Positions 8,712 through 16,691 of a stretch of DNA of 47,862 nt are shown here, in pieces (within the stretch, counting starts at the first letter, position 1; every line of letters begins with the position of its first letter). The DNA is taken from contig JAOZGJ010000012.1 in assembly GCA_027491785.1 (NCBI GenBank), forward strand, positions 1-47,862, read 5' to 3'. The position numbers were made by a program, and so were the translations under genes. Below the pieces are notes generated by a model, which searched no databases, had not been told where the DNA came from, and worked only from the letters and a program-made list of their open reading frames with translations. This DNA comes from Thermoproteota archaeon. GTDB taxonomy: Archaea > Korarchaeota > Korarchaeia > Korarchaeales > Korarchaeaceae.

Positions 8712-8728
8712 AAAATTTAAGCTTTTCT
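8712..8728 (-). promoter_or_regulatory. probable promoter of the cooF-cooS-FNOR-cooC operon
   Basis: On the minus strand a purine-rich GAAAAG (BRE-like) is followed by CTTAAATTTT (TATA-like), about 45-55 bases before the cooF ATG. This predicts a start about 20 bases upstream of the ATG. No inverted repeat for a CO-responsive regulator was recognised. Confidence 0.4.
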
Positions 8729-9077
8729 ACCCTATATTGGGAAAAATTATTAAGCATAATGTTGAAAATTTTTATCTATATTCTGAGGAAGCCAGCTCAG
8801 TAGAAGAATAAATAATTATTATATTCTTACAAAACCCATTGTATCTGTATAATTAACTACTGTTATCTATAATATATAAAAGGATGATAGTTAGATCGTT
8901 TATTAAGGTTAATATGGGAAGATACAGCCTAATAACGTTTAAAGAGAGGGAAAGCTAAATGTGATTGAAGTGTAGTTACTCTTGAAGGTTTTTGCGCCCC
9001 TTTAATTAGATAAATTCAAATAGCATCGTTAAGGTAAGGTTAGCTCATATAGGAGTTTTCTTTGGGGAAGGGATGTT
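8729..9077. other. AT-rich spacer, no gene recognised
   Basis: This is about 350 bases of very AT-rich sequence between the CODH operon and the COG1665 gene. A short open piece begins with ATG near 8914 (MGRYSLITFKERES then stop); it looks like the start of a small DNA-binding protein but ends after 14 codons. Nothing else is recognisable. Confidence 0.4.
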
Positions 9078-9165
9078 TTATAATTCTGCAATAGGTTCAA
9101 TCCCTAATTTTAGTGCTTCTTCATAGGGATCCCTCTTTTCACAATTTCTCTCAGATGATTCCTGT
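9078..9165 (-). pseudogene. out-of-frame tail of the COG1665 gene
   Basis: After the stop at 9166 the minus strand stays coding-like in other frames: EVVYVIDRNHLREIVKRGIP, then YEEALKLGIEPIAEL and a stop at 9078-9080. One extra base near 9181-9186 and another near 9126-9128 would fuse this to the upstream protein as ...IKPEEVVYVIDRNH. Both proposed missing bases lie in G/C runs. It is therefore either a real C-terminus hidden by two indels or a decayed gene end. Confidence 0.5.
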
Positions 9166-10245
9166 CTATGACGTAAACCACCTCTCTGGCTTGATGTAAT
9201 CCCTTCCACCTGCTTCAAAGGATCCTATAACGACTCGATGATACTCCTTACCATATCTCCTATCAAGGACCCTTTCTAGCCTCCCAAAGACCCTTATCTG
9301 TTCTCCTATATCAGCTATATCCGTATATATGCTCTCAAAAGAAGCTACTTCCCTTATATCCTCTACCTTCGGTCCCTTCGTAACTTGGACATCATCGACT
9401 TCGTATACTGCAGGCATGAACAACGAGTACTCGTTGTTCTTCACCCTAGCTCTTATCTCTACAAGTCCCTCCCCTCTGTATATCCTATCTCCATATCTCT
9501 CAGGGGTTTCATCCTCTCTGAGCACTGGATGCATGGAGAACTGCCTCCTGTTGAAGAAGAGGCGATCCCATTTATCCTTCCCGCGTAGGATCATGGCTTC
9601 CCTTAGATTCAGTGGTTGTACCCTTACGAGTTCCCTGGCCCATTCCTCCAGAACTTCACCTGATGGCCTATAAAAACGAGGATCTTCCTCTATGAGCCTC
9701 TTTATCGAGTCCCTTATCGCGAACGAGTTATCCTTCCCATAGACGACTAGGTCTATATCTGAGTACATCGGATTATGGATCTTGAGCAGAATGGACCCGG
9801 TTACCCCGAATGATGAGGGAGGAACGTCAGAATATTCAGATAGTATATTCACAAGTTCAGCGGTCTCCCTCTCTAATTCATCTAACTGATCCCTTGAAAT
9901 CGAAATTACCTCATTTATCCTCTCCTCCGGAAGTAGGCGCCTAATGATATCGGTGCGAGGAACTTCGATCATCTCTATTCCCAATACATCATCCCATACT
10001 AGGTAGTCCGGGTGGTCTTCCTCGATGGCTTTTCTAGTGAGGGATACGCCAATGGCGCTGTAGAACGGGAGGATCCTATTAAAGAGCACATTTCCCTTCC
10101 TCCATATGGTCTTTATTCTAGAAGAGCTTGGTGCATATTTCAAATAGGAGATCACCCTATCATGGGGATGAACGTTCCCTATCACGCAGAAATACAGTCC
10201 ATCTTTAGTTTCAAAGAAATCCCTATCTAGAAATGCCTCCCTCAT
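9166..10245 (-). CDS. COG1665-type predicted nucleotidyltransferase, 359 aa
   Basis: This archaeal protein has a pol-beta-type nucleotidyltransferase core in its middle: GVTGSILL followed by YSDIDLVVYG (about residues 148-168), with the Gly-Ser and two Asp needed for catalysis. The N-terminal 140 residues and the C-terminal beta-rich part match the layout of the COG1665 family, whose substrate is unknown. The protein as read ends abruptly in RWFTS; the following sequence suggests a longer native tail reached through frameshifts. It stands alone, with a poorly coding 450-base region upstream. Confidence 0.75.
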   Translation of the reverse strand: MREAFLDRDFFETKDGLYFCVIGNVHPHDRVISYLKYAPSSSRIKTIWRKGNVLFNRILPFYSAIGVSLTRKAIEEDHPDYLVWDDVLGIEMIEVPRTDIIRRLLPEERINEVISISRDQLDELERETAELVNILSEYSDVPPSSFGVTGSILLKIHNPMYSDIDLVVYGKDNSFAIRDSIKRLIEEDPRFYRPSGEVLEEWARELVRVQPLNLREAMILRGKDKWDRLFFNRRQFSMHPVLREDETPERYGDRIYRGEGLVEIRARVKNNEYSLFMPAVYEVDDVQVTKGPKVEDIREVASFESIYTDIADIGEQIRVFGRLERVLDRRYGKEYHRVVIGSFEAGGRDYIKPERWFTS

Positions 10246-10695
10246 CTCGTCTCAGCCTTTTATGTAAGTAGCTCAGCTGTCGTTATAAAGTCATGCAGCT
10301 TAAACAATTACGGAAGTGGAAGCTCACCTTCCATCATTGATCCCCTGCAATGATCCATGGTTGAAGCATACTTTCTAACAATTTAGCGAGTTCTGCAGCT
10401 TTGGATAGAGGCTCCATCAGTTGAATAAATGGAGCGAAGGATTTACGCCAAGAGCGGCCCGGTAGCTAGGGAATCGGTTCTTTTTATGATTTAGATTTAA
10501 ATGAAAATAGAAAAATTATAATATAATTTTACCAATTTGTGTTATTTATCTAATAATTAAACGGAATATGTTTTGGCAATAGAGAAAGGATGACCGTGTT
10601 CAATTTCACTTAGTATTTGCCAGAGATATATAAATACCTTCTATAAGCGAAGCTAAGTTATCAACCTTTTTAGGATAGTAGGGCTTCATTATACG
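10246..10695. other. intergenic region with the Ldh_2 promoter and a possible tiny minus-strand frame
   Basis: The right part holds a TATA-like GATATATAAATACC (10624-10637) about 60 bases before the Ldh_2 GTG. On the minus strand 10334-10465 is open for 43 codons and looks protein-like (MEPLSKAAELAKLLESMLQP within it), with an ATG allowing a 27-residue peptide. The stretch 10490-10560 is extremely AT-rich. No tRNA or known RNA fold was recognised. Confidence 0.35.
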
Positions 10696-11820
10696 GTGAT
10701 CCCATTGTCCTATGAATCTTACGATAAGGCTCCACCCATACCTCCCGAGGACTACTATATTGTGAAGCATGAGGATCTCCTCAATTTTGTAAAATCCGTT
10801 TTCGTTAAGTTGGGGGTTCCAGAAGAGCATGCCTATTGGACGGCTGACAACTTGGTCACTGCTGATCTGAGGGGAATTAGCTCCCACGGTGTAGCTAGAT
10901 TAAGGAGGTACGTTGACGGTATTATCAACGGGGCCGTTAAGACCCATCCGAACATAAAGATCGTCAAGGAAGGTCCTGTTTACGCTTTGGTCGATGGGGA
11001 TTCTGGCCTAGGTCAGGTAGTTGGAAGGAAAGCCATGGAACTAGCGATTAGCAAGGCAAAAGATGGGGGAATAGGATTCGTAACAGTTAGGATGAGCAAC
11101 CACTTCGGAATATCCGGCTACTACGCCATGATGGCTTTAGATCATGATATGATAGGGATCTCCATGACAAATGCTAGACCCTTGGTTGCTCATACAGGTG
11201 CTCTAGGTAAGTGGATAGGTACGAATCCAATCTCGTTGGCAGCTCCGACAAAGGTTCCGCCTCCCTTCGTCTTGGACATGGCTACGAGCATAGTCCCAAT
11301 AGGGAAGATGGAGGTCTACTCTAGGAGAGGCAAGAAAGCTCCCCTCGGATGGGGAATAGATGGTCAGGGGAAGCTAACAGACGATCCCATGATCATAAGA
11401 AAGGAAGGAGCTTTACTGCCATTGGGAGGATTAGGGGAGACCTACGGTGGCCACAAGGGATATGGATTGGCTGTCTTGGTTGAGCTTCTGACTGGGGTGC
11501 TGAGCGGCGCTGCCCTCCTGAAGGATGTCGGGCAGACTGAGGGACCTGGACCGAGCAATGTAGGTCACTTCTTCATGGCCGTAAACGTTGAGAGCTTCAT
11601 GCCCATCGACGAATTCAAGGAAAGGATGGACTACATGATAAGGACCCTGAAGTCAGCCCCGCTGCACCCGGACTTCAAGAGGATATGGATTCATGGGGAG
11701 AAATCCTACTTAACAACTCAGAAGAGGATGAGAGATGGTATACCCATCTACAAGAAAGTAATGAGCATGATGAAGGAGGTAGCCGATAGGGTAGGGGTCG
11801 AATTTCCCTGGGAACTGTGA
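10696..11820 (+). CDS. malate/L-lactate dehydrogenase family (Ldh_2, COG2055) oxidoreductase, 374 aa
   Basis: This NAD(P)-dependent 2-hydroxyacid dehydrogenase has the non-Rossmann Ldh_2 fold. Family marks are RGISSHGVARL near residue 55, VDGDSGLGQVVG, RMSNHFGISGYY, TNPISLAAPT near residue 175, and GGHKGYGLAVLVELL near residue 253. Relatives act on malate, lactate, sulfolactate, ureidoglycolate or cyclic imino acids, and the sequence does not settle which. The start is GTG; no better in-frame start lies nearby. It sits within 4 kb of LarE, which makes lactate a tempting but unproven substrate. Confidence 0.88.
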   Translation: MIPLSYESYDKAPPIPPEDYYIVKHEDLLNFVKSVFVKLGVPEEHAYWTADNLVTADLRGISSHGVARLRRYVDGIINGAVKTHPNIKIVKEGPVYALVDGDSGLGQVVGRKAMELAISKAKDGGIGFVTVRMSNHFGISGYYAMMALDHDMIGISMTNARPLVAHTGALGKWIGTNPISLAAPTKVPPPFVLDMATSIVPIGKMEVYSRRGKKAPLGWGIDGQGKLTDDPMIIRKEGALLPLGGLGETYGGHKGYGLAVLVELLTGVLSGAALLKDVGQTEGPGPSNVGHFFMAVNVESFMPIDEFKERMDYMIRTLKSAPLHPDFKRIWIHGEKSYLTTQKRMRDGIPIYKKVMSMMKEVADRVGVEFPWEL

Positions 11821-11917
11821 ATGCCGTACACTACGCTGGCTTTTCTCCTCTCTACCCTATTTTTAAATTCTTGAGCGGGCATCCTGCCAGCTTTTCATTT
11901 GCAGCTACGTTTCCACC

Positions 11918-12805
11918 TCATGGAAGCCTGTATCCATCCAAGACGAGGAGACTCAGGGATATTGCCATTATATCTGCTAGGCTACCTGGATTCCTCCTAT
12001 GGCCTTTCTCCCTAAGGAACCTATCGTACTCCTCCAGGGAGATTGAACCTTCAAGGGTCTTCCTTGCCATCTCCTTCACGACCCTAGCCTCTTTAATCCC
12101 AGCCTTCCTAGCGATGAGGGTGTCTATGTTCTGGGAGAGTAGCTCTAAAAAGGCAGTAATTACCGCGCGCTCGAACCTCTGAGATTTGACCAGGTCTTTA
12201 ACCCTTAAAAAGGTTTTATAGCTCAGCTTATAGCCATGAAGCCACTCACAGAACAATAACTCGTATTCACATTCTATCTCAGCTATTCTCCTCAGGTTTA
12301 TCCCGTCTCTCCTTAGCTCCTCGAAGACGTTTTCCCCATAGACATCATATCTTATTCCTTTCCTCAATCCGCTTGGGTTAGCCATTCTAACAGCTTTATA
12401 AAACTCTACAGAATCTTCTGAAGTTGTTCTCTCTATCAGGATCTTGGATATACTCGATGCTCCCATTAAATCGTCAGATATGGAGCAGGCCATTGCTAGG
12501 GGTACAGCTAATGCTATAATCCCGAAGTTGGCATTAGAATTTTGAGCTGACCTAGATTCCTCAAATGCGTGCTTTATTAGATTACCTATCCCTGCTTCTT
12601 CATAGCCTACCTCGCCCTCACTGATGAGTCTTCCCCTCTCGGCGGCCTCATAGAGAACCTTGCTCATGAATATATCCCCGAACAGGAAGTTATAGATCGA
12701 GAGATCATCGAAGTCCTTGTACCTGTTCACGTTCCCCGGCTTCGGTATGGTCACCTCTAGCAGAGGACCCAAGGTGAAGGCCCTCGTCACATCCCATGGA
12801 TCCAT
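11918..12805 (-). CDS. CitG/triphosphoribosyl-dephospho-CoA synthase family protein, 295 aa
   Basis: This protein belongs to the CitG family (COG1767). The hallmark TIPKPGNVNRYKDFDDLS near residues 19-36 is followed by a helical body with NANFGIIALAVPLAMA near 96-111. Bacterial members make the prosthetic-group precursor of citrate or malonate decarboxylase from ATP and dephospho-CoA. Archaeal relatives occur without those decarboxylases, so the real product here is uncertain. A degenerate copy of the larE 3' end lies just upstream (12819-12869), suggesting that larE and this gene were once adjacent on the same strand. Confidence 0.78.
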   Translation of the reverse strand: MDPWDVTRAFTLGPLLEVTIPKPGNVNRYKDFDDLSIYNFLFGDIFMSKVLYEAAERGRLISEGEVGYEEAGIGNLIKHAFEESRSAQNSNANFGIIALAVPLAMACSISDDLMGASSISKILIERTTSEDSVEFYKAVRMANPSGLRKGIRYDVYGENVFEELRRDGINLRRIAEIECEYELLFCEWLHGYKLSYKTFLRVKDLVKSQRFERAVITAFLELLSQNIDTLIARKAGIKEARVVKEMARKTLEGSISLEEYDRFLREKGHRRNPGSLADIMAISLSLLVLDGYRLP

Positions 12806-12818
12806 GGCAATCCCTCAT

Positions 12819-12869
12819 GTGAATCCAGTATATCCCTTAAGATCTAAGTTAATGTTATTGGATAGAGGC
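12819..12869 (-). repeat. degenerate copy of the larE 3' end
   Basis: About 50 bases resemble the real larE end at 13732-13778. A core of 19 bases is identical (12828-12846 and 13741-13759), and a four-base insertion breaks the homologous frame. The last codons still read LDLKGYTGFT then TGA, against LDLKGYTRST then TGA in larE. The two copies, in the same orientation, flank HEPN/MNT pair 2. Confidence 0.75.
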
Positions 12870-12896
12870 TAGCTAAACCTGCTAAAATTAATTAGG

Positions 12897-13328
12897 ATGG
12901 AGGATCATTCACAGGGATACATGTTGGTTGAGAGGAGTAAAGACTGGTTGGATCAGGCTGAGTGGGATCTAGAACATGCAAAGCACGATCTTGAAGCTGG
13001 TTTTTATGATTGGGCCTGTTTCTCAGCTCAGCAGGCGGCTGAAAAGGCAGTTAAGGCGGTTATTCAGAGGCAAGGTGGGGAGGCCTGGGGGCATTCCGTC
13101 TATGAGCTACTTCTTGAAATTAGGGGAAAGTTCGAGTTCAAGTTCGATGTTGATTCTCTCCTAGATAAGGCTTTAGAGCTAGATAAAGCCTATATACCAA
13201 CTAGATATCCAAATGCTCACCCTTCCCTATCTCCAAGGAGGAGATATACGAAGATAGAGGCTGAGAGGTTAATATCATATGCGGAGGAGATCGTTAATGT
13301 GTGTAAAAGTATATTATCCAAGATATAG
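12897..13328 (+). CDS. HEPN domain protein (pair 2), 143 aa
   Basis: This helical HEPN protein shows the pattern WLDQAEWDLEHAKHDL near residue 18, the Cys-x-Ser-Ala-Gln-Gln-Ala-Ala-Glu-Lys helix near residue 40, and the TRYPNAHPSL loop near residue 102. As in pair 1, no clear Rx4-6H motif is visible. It is followed by an overlapping MNT gene, the typical toxin-first order. A direct repeat GCTAAA-CCT-GCTAAA at about 12872-12887 lies just upstream and may be regulatory. The pair is transcribed against its neighbours. Confidence 0.83.
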   Translation: MEDHSQGYMLVERSKDWLDQAEWDLEHAKHDLEAGFYDWACFSAQQAAEKAVKAVIQRQGGEAWGHSVYELLLEIRGKFEFKFDVDSLLDKALELDKAYIPTRYPNAHPSLSPRRRYTKIEAERLISYAEEIVNVCKSILSKI

Positions 13329-13629
13329 CAGGGAGCACGTTATAAGGGCCCTTAAGGAATACTTTTCTAAGAATGCGGGTAAGCTGGGCATCCTAGAAGT
13401 ATATCTCTTCGGCTCCTATGCGCGAGGCGATCAAACAGCCTTCAGCGATATAGACTTGCTGATCGTAGTTGGAGATGGTGTTGATCGTGATAGGCTTTAC
13501 TTGGAGCTCAGAAAGAGCATCGATATCAGGGGACTCGAGCCGCAGATAATAAACTTGAGCGATTATTTAAAAATGAAAGCCGGAAGGTGGATAAGGACTA
13601 TAAAGAGTGAGGGAGTAAGGATCTATTAG
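13297..13629 (+). CDS. MNT-type nucleotidyltransferase (pair 2), 110 aa
   Basis: This minimal nucleotidyltransferase has GSYARGDQTAFSDIDLLIV near residue 35, with complete catalytic Gly-Ser and double-Asp motifs. The ATG at 13297 is chosen because GGAGGAGA lies six bases upstream; the frame is open to an earlier ATG at 13279. It overlaps the HEPN gene by 32 bases in another frame, almost the same overlap as in pair 1. It probably neutralises the HEPN partner. Confidence 0.84.
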   Translation: MCVKVYYPRYSREHVIRALKEYFSKNAGKLGILEVYLFGSYARGDQTAFSDIDLLIVVGDGVDRDRLYLELRKSIDIRGLEPQIINLSDYLKMKAGRWIRTIKSEGVRIY

Positions 13630-13727
13630 TTAGCTACCAAGACAAGAATAGCTTAGATCGATTAAGCTCCCCTGCAGGTATCTCATAACTACCTCTGCTT
13701 ACCGGTCAACCGTGATGGTCTAATACT

Positions 13728-14510
13728 TCAGGTGGATCTGGTATATCCCTTAAGATCTAATGTTATCGGATCGAAGCCCAGTTTCATCAATTCCTCCACT
13801 AGTGCCTCTCTAATACCCTTCCTCACAAGTTTCTGAAAGTCATCAGGGAGTACCTCTATTCTCAGCCCCCCGTGAAAGTACCTAGCTCTCACTAACGATA
13901 CGCCCCTCCCTAGAATGGCCTCCTCCGCTAGATCTATCCTCCTCAAAAGACCTTCGTTCACTTGGAAATCGTGAGGAAGTCTCGTTAGGAGGCAGGTATC
14001 TGGCAGAATTTCAGGAACGTTAAGCTCCTTTGCCATTTCCCTTATCCTCTCTTTGGTTACCTTGAGAATTGCGAACGGGCTTATAACACCAAGCTCCTCT
14101 AAAGCCCTCAATCCGGGCCTAATTTCGCTCAAATCATCGAAATTCGTTCCATCTACAACTAAGTCGCACCCCTCCATTTCAGCTGCTCTAATTATCATGG
14201 ACATCATTCGCCTCTTGCATGCGTAGCACCTGTATAATCCGTTCCTCGCTATTTCCCCATCTTCCATAATTTCTTTGTCTATCAGCACCATATGAGGTAT
14301 ACCCCACTTCCTAGTGAACTCTTCGCCCCTCTTTATTGCCCTCCTTGGTATATAGGGGAAGTAAACCGTTATAGCTATGATCTCTTTACCTGCTTCTTGA
14401 AGTAGGCGAAGGAGAACTGAGCTATCTAATCCGGATGAATAAGCAACTGCTATGCATTTACGATCCTTCAAAAGCTCGGATATCCTATTTAATTCTTTGA
14501 GATCCGGCAT
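13728..14510 (-). CDS. larE: LarE-type ATP-dependent sacrificial sulfur transferase, 260 aa
   Basis: This PP-loop enzyme activates the carboxylates of the nickel-pincer cofactor precursor and donates sulfur from its own Cys. The PP-loop reads YSSGLDSS near residue 24, RCYACKRR is near 94, DGTNFDD near 120 and RPGLRALEELGVISPF near 131. Cys173 in LPDTCLLTRLPH matches the sacrificial Cys of the single-turnover LarE type. LarA, LarB and LarC are not in the window. LarE homologues can also serve other sulfur transfers. It starts 116 bases from the divergent CofE-family gene. Confidence 0.85.
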   Translation of the reverse strand: MPDLKELNRISELLKDRKCIAVAYSSGLDSSVLLRLLQEAGKEIIAITVYFPYIPRRAIKRGEEFTRKWGIPHMVLIDKEIMEDGEIARNGLYRCYACKRRMMSMIIRAAEMEGCDLVVDGTNFDDLSEIRPGLRALEELGVISPFAILKVTKERIREMAKELNVPEILPDTCLLTRLPHDFQVNEGLLRRIDLAEEAILGRGVSLVRARYFHGGLRIEVLPDDFQKLVRKGIREALVEELMKLGFDPITLDLKGYTRST

Positions 14511-14583
14511 CTTACTACTATGAGCCAGTGACCTATAAGATATCGCATTTACTCCGCTGTCCTGTAATGAGTAATCGGCAGTA

Positions 14584-14603
14584 TTAACTTAACTTAGCTT
14601 AGC
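14584..14603. repeat. pentanucleotide repeat TTAAC-TTAAC-TTAGC-TTAGC
   Basis: Four consecutive five-base units lie in the spacer between the divergent larE and CofE-like genes. Similar five-base tracts are found in other spacers of this window. Confidence 0.7.
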
Positions 14604-14626
14604 TAATGTAGTCCCTAGGTAATCTC

Positions 14627-15472
14627 ATGACCGTAAAATTTCTCGTGATGAAGAGGCCTATGAGATACTGGGTACCTGGATATGATTTCTCGGCTGAGAT
14701 AATCAGGGTATATGGCAGTTCCTTGAGGAACAAGGACTTTCTCATAGTATCGGAAAAGGCACTGGCCATCGCTCTAGGTCACATATATGACGAATCTATC
14801 ATAGAAGAGAGCAGGATTACTTCTTTAGCTACTAGTGCGGTGAGAGAGCTGTGGGGCATTATCGGTGCACGATGCAGGTTAGGGGAAGGGACCATCACCA
14901 TGTTAAAAAGCGTTCCTTTAGAGCTCCTGACTAGACATAAACAGCTTTCTCTCTCAATAGGTGGATTGAAGCATTTCCTCAAACCCGTATCTGAGGCCGG
15001 TATCGATACATCCAACTTACCCTACTCGTATGTATCCCTGCCCCTCCAAACGGCAGATGAGATCGCCGACCAGATAAGGGAAGAGGTATCAGGTAAGTTG
15101 GGTAAAAAAGTTAGTGTCCTTATACAGGATACGGACAAGACTTTTCTCCTTGATGGACTCGATCTGGGCTTAGCTACCAGGCCCTCTAAGGTGAAGGGTA
15201 TTATAGATTTAGGAGTGGTTTCGTATATCCTTGGGATGTGTACTCACTTTTTTAGAGCGTACCCAACCCCTGTAGCATTCTCAGGCCCTCGAATCCCCTT
15301 AAAACTTATGCTTAATATAGCAAGAGCTGCTGAATCATCCAGAGGATGGGGAGCGGGGAGAAACGTCGTTGAAATGACTGAAAGGTTTAATTCAGGGTTT
15401 GAAGGCGTGACCTGGCATATGCTCATGAGAGGGAATCACTTTCCGGTGGTAATAGTTAGGTTGCGAGATTGA
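14627..15472 (+). CDS. divergent CofE-family (F420-0:gamma-glutamyl ligase-like) protein, 281 aa
   Basis: The middle of the protein matches the F420 ligase fold: VSEKALAIALG near residue 41, AGIDTSNLPYS near residue 124, then ADEIADQIREEVSGKLG and VSVLIQDTD near residues 140-165, and a closing PVVIVR. The family adds glutamates to F420-0 using GTP. Here the GxPwRxG-type motif after the DTD and the usual C-terminal half are strongly changed, so another substrate is possible. A closer CofE relative lies at the right edge of the window. Confidence 0.65.
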   Translation: MTVKFLVMKRPMRYWVPGYDFSAEIIRVYGSSLRNKDFLIVSEKALAIALGHIYDESIIEESRITSLATSAVRELWGIIGARCRLGEGTITMLKSVPLELLTRHKQLSLSIGGLKHFLKPVSEAGIDTSNLPYSYVSLPLQTADEIADQIREEVSGKLGKKVSVLIQDTDKTFLLDGLDLGLATRPSKVKGIIDLGVVSYILGMCTHFFRAYPTPVAFSGPRIPLKLMLNIARAAESSRGWGAGRNVVEMTERFNSGFEGVTWHMLMRGNHFPVVIVRLRD

Positions 15473-15643
15473 AATTCCATCTTGATCTGATAATTAATTA
15501 ATTGATTGATTTTATTGCGTTTTTGTCCCCGTGCGGAATAGTTCCTTTTTTGTTATGTGTAGATAATCAATAGAAGATGGAATATAAAATGTACCTCCTT
15601 TAGATCATCAAGCTTTATTTGACTTAACTGGTAGATGTCCTAG

Positions 15644-16240
15644 ATGAATAATACCAGCCGTTGGGTTTGGTTTTCCATCGCTATAGTAGTTGTGATATTA
15701 TTGTTAGTAGGCTCTTATTACTATATCTACGCACCCAAGGGAAAGAAAACACGCATTTTGCCAAGTGAAGTAGAGAATAGGATAACTGCGGAGGTTAAAG
15801 ATTCAACGTGCCATTACAAGCAAGAAAGAGTGTGGAGCGAGAAGGAATTCCAGCAAATATTGGGAGATGAAGAAGGATTCAAAGAGAGAATGGTAAATGA
15901 CTTCAAAGAAGCGCATGAGCCCTACGGAATAGTCATAAAAAACTGTTACATTCACTTGGACAAGGATAATAGAATTACGACTCTAGAATGCGATGTAGAG
16001 GGATTTGTGTACAAGAGCGATGATTCCTATACCGCCGAATTCGATTGGCTAATTAGACCTCTCGGTTTGGATTTCATAGACAATAAGTTCAATGAAACCA
16101 AAGATTCACTCTCTTGGAGTGGAGTTATAAATGGAACTAAAACATCCATTCTAATAAGACTTCCGCCCATGAATAAAACTTATGCAGCTTGGGGGCAGCC
16201 AAATGGACACTGTCATGCCCACGTTTGGTGGAAGGGATAG
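15644..16240 (+). CDS. membrane-anchored extracytoplasmic protein of unknown function, 198 aa
   Basis: A single N-terminal membrane helix (about residues 8-29) is followed by a hydrophilic domain that is probably outside the cell. Several NxS/T sites occur late in the protein, and two Cys (in STCHYK and IKNCYIH) plus others could form disulfides. The end is unusual: GHCHAHVWWKG, a possible metal-binding tail. The gene is AT-richer than its neighbours and stands alone. No known family was recognised. Confidence 0.6.
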   Translation: MNNTSRWVWFSIAIVVVILLLVGSYYYIYAPKGKKTRILPSEVENRITAEVKDSTCHYKQERVWSEKEFQQILGDEEGFKERMVNDFKEAHEPYGIVIKNCYIHLDKDNRITTLECDVEGFVYKSDDSYTAEFDWLIRPLGLDFIDNKFNETKDSLSWSGVINGTKTSILIRLPPMNKTYAAWGQPNGHCHAHVWWKG

Positions 16241-16251
16241 AATCACTGAAG

Positions 16252-16689
16252 TCAATTTGATCTATACTCACTTATATGTCTTACCAATTGCTCCTTACCC
16301 TCAAGCTGTCTGAGGAGCTTCTCATCTGCAGTGTACACTAAGGTGTTAAGCTCTTGCGCAATTACTATGTAATATGCATCGTAGATAGTAACTCCTCTTC
16401 GTATCGAGTAGTCAAGTGCCTTATTCACTAGACCTTCCTTCTCCTCAACAAAGCGGGGAGCTGACTCTACAAGAAGCCTATAAATAGTTAGAATCTCGTT
16501 CATACCAATTATCTTCTTAATCACATACTTCCTTAATGCATTAGCGAATTCTAGTAATGCATATCGTGGAACAACCACAACCACATTACCATGGAGGTGA
16601 TCCTTTAGAAGAGCTTTCGCCTCTTCATGATAATCCTCCGGAATAAACCACTTCACGAGGATATTGGAGTCAACCACAACCTCAGACAT
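16252..16689 (-). CDS. vapC: VapC family PIN-domain toxin, 145 aa
   Basis: This PIN-domain RNase keeps the four acidic positions: Asp in VVDSNILVKWF near residue 7, Glu in LLEFANAL near residue 47, Asp in IYDAYYIV near residue 104, and Asp in TADEKLL near residue 119. Length is normal for VapC. Its ATG lies two bases after the stop of the antitoxin gene, so the two are one operon. It is expected to cleave RNA when not bound by its partner. Confidence 0.88.
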   Translation of the reverse strand: MSEVVVDSNILVKWFIPEDYHEEAKALLKDHLHGNVVVVVPRYALLEFANALRKYVIKKIIGMNEILTIYRLLVESAPRFVEEKEGLVNKALDYSIRRGVTIYDAYYIVIAQELNTLVYTADEKLLRQLEGKEQLVRHISEYRSN

Positions 16690-16691
16690 GT

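Noticed and set aside
9094-9105. tRNA T-arm-like GGTTCAATCCCT
   Set aside because: No acceptor, D-arm or anticodon stem can be formed around it, and the sequence fits the coding tail of the COG1665 gene.
10606-10887. 93-codon minus-strand open frame over the Ldh_2 promoter and start
   Set aside because: It overlaps the well-supported Ldh_2 gene on the opposite strand, covers its TATA region and has no family features.
11817-12182. 121-codon plus-strand frame opposite the citG-like gene
   Set aside because: It lies over the coding 3' end of the CitG-family gene and is a mirror-strand artefact.
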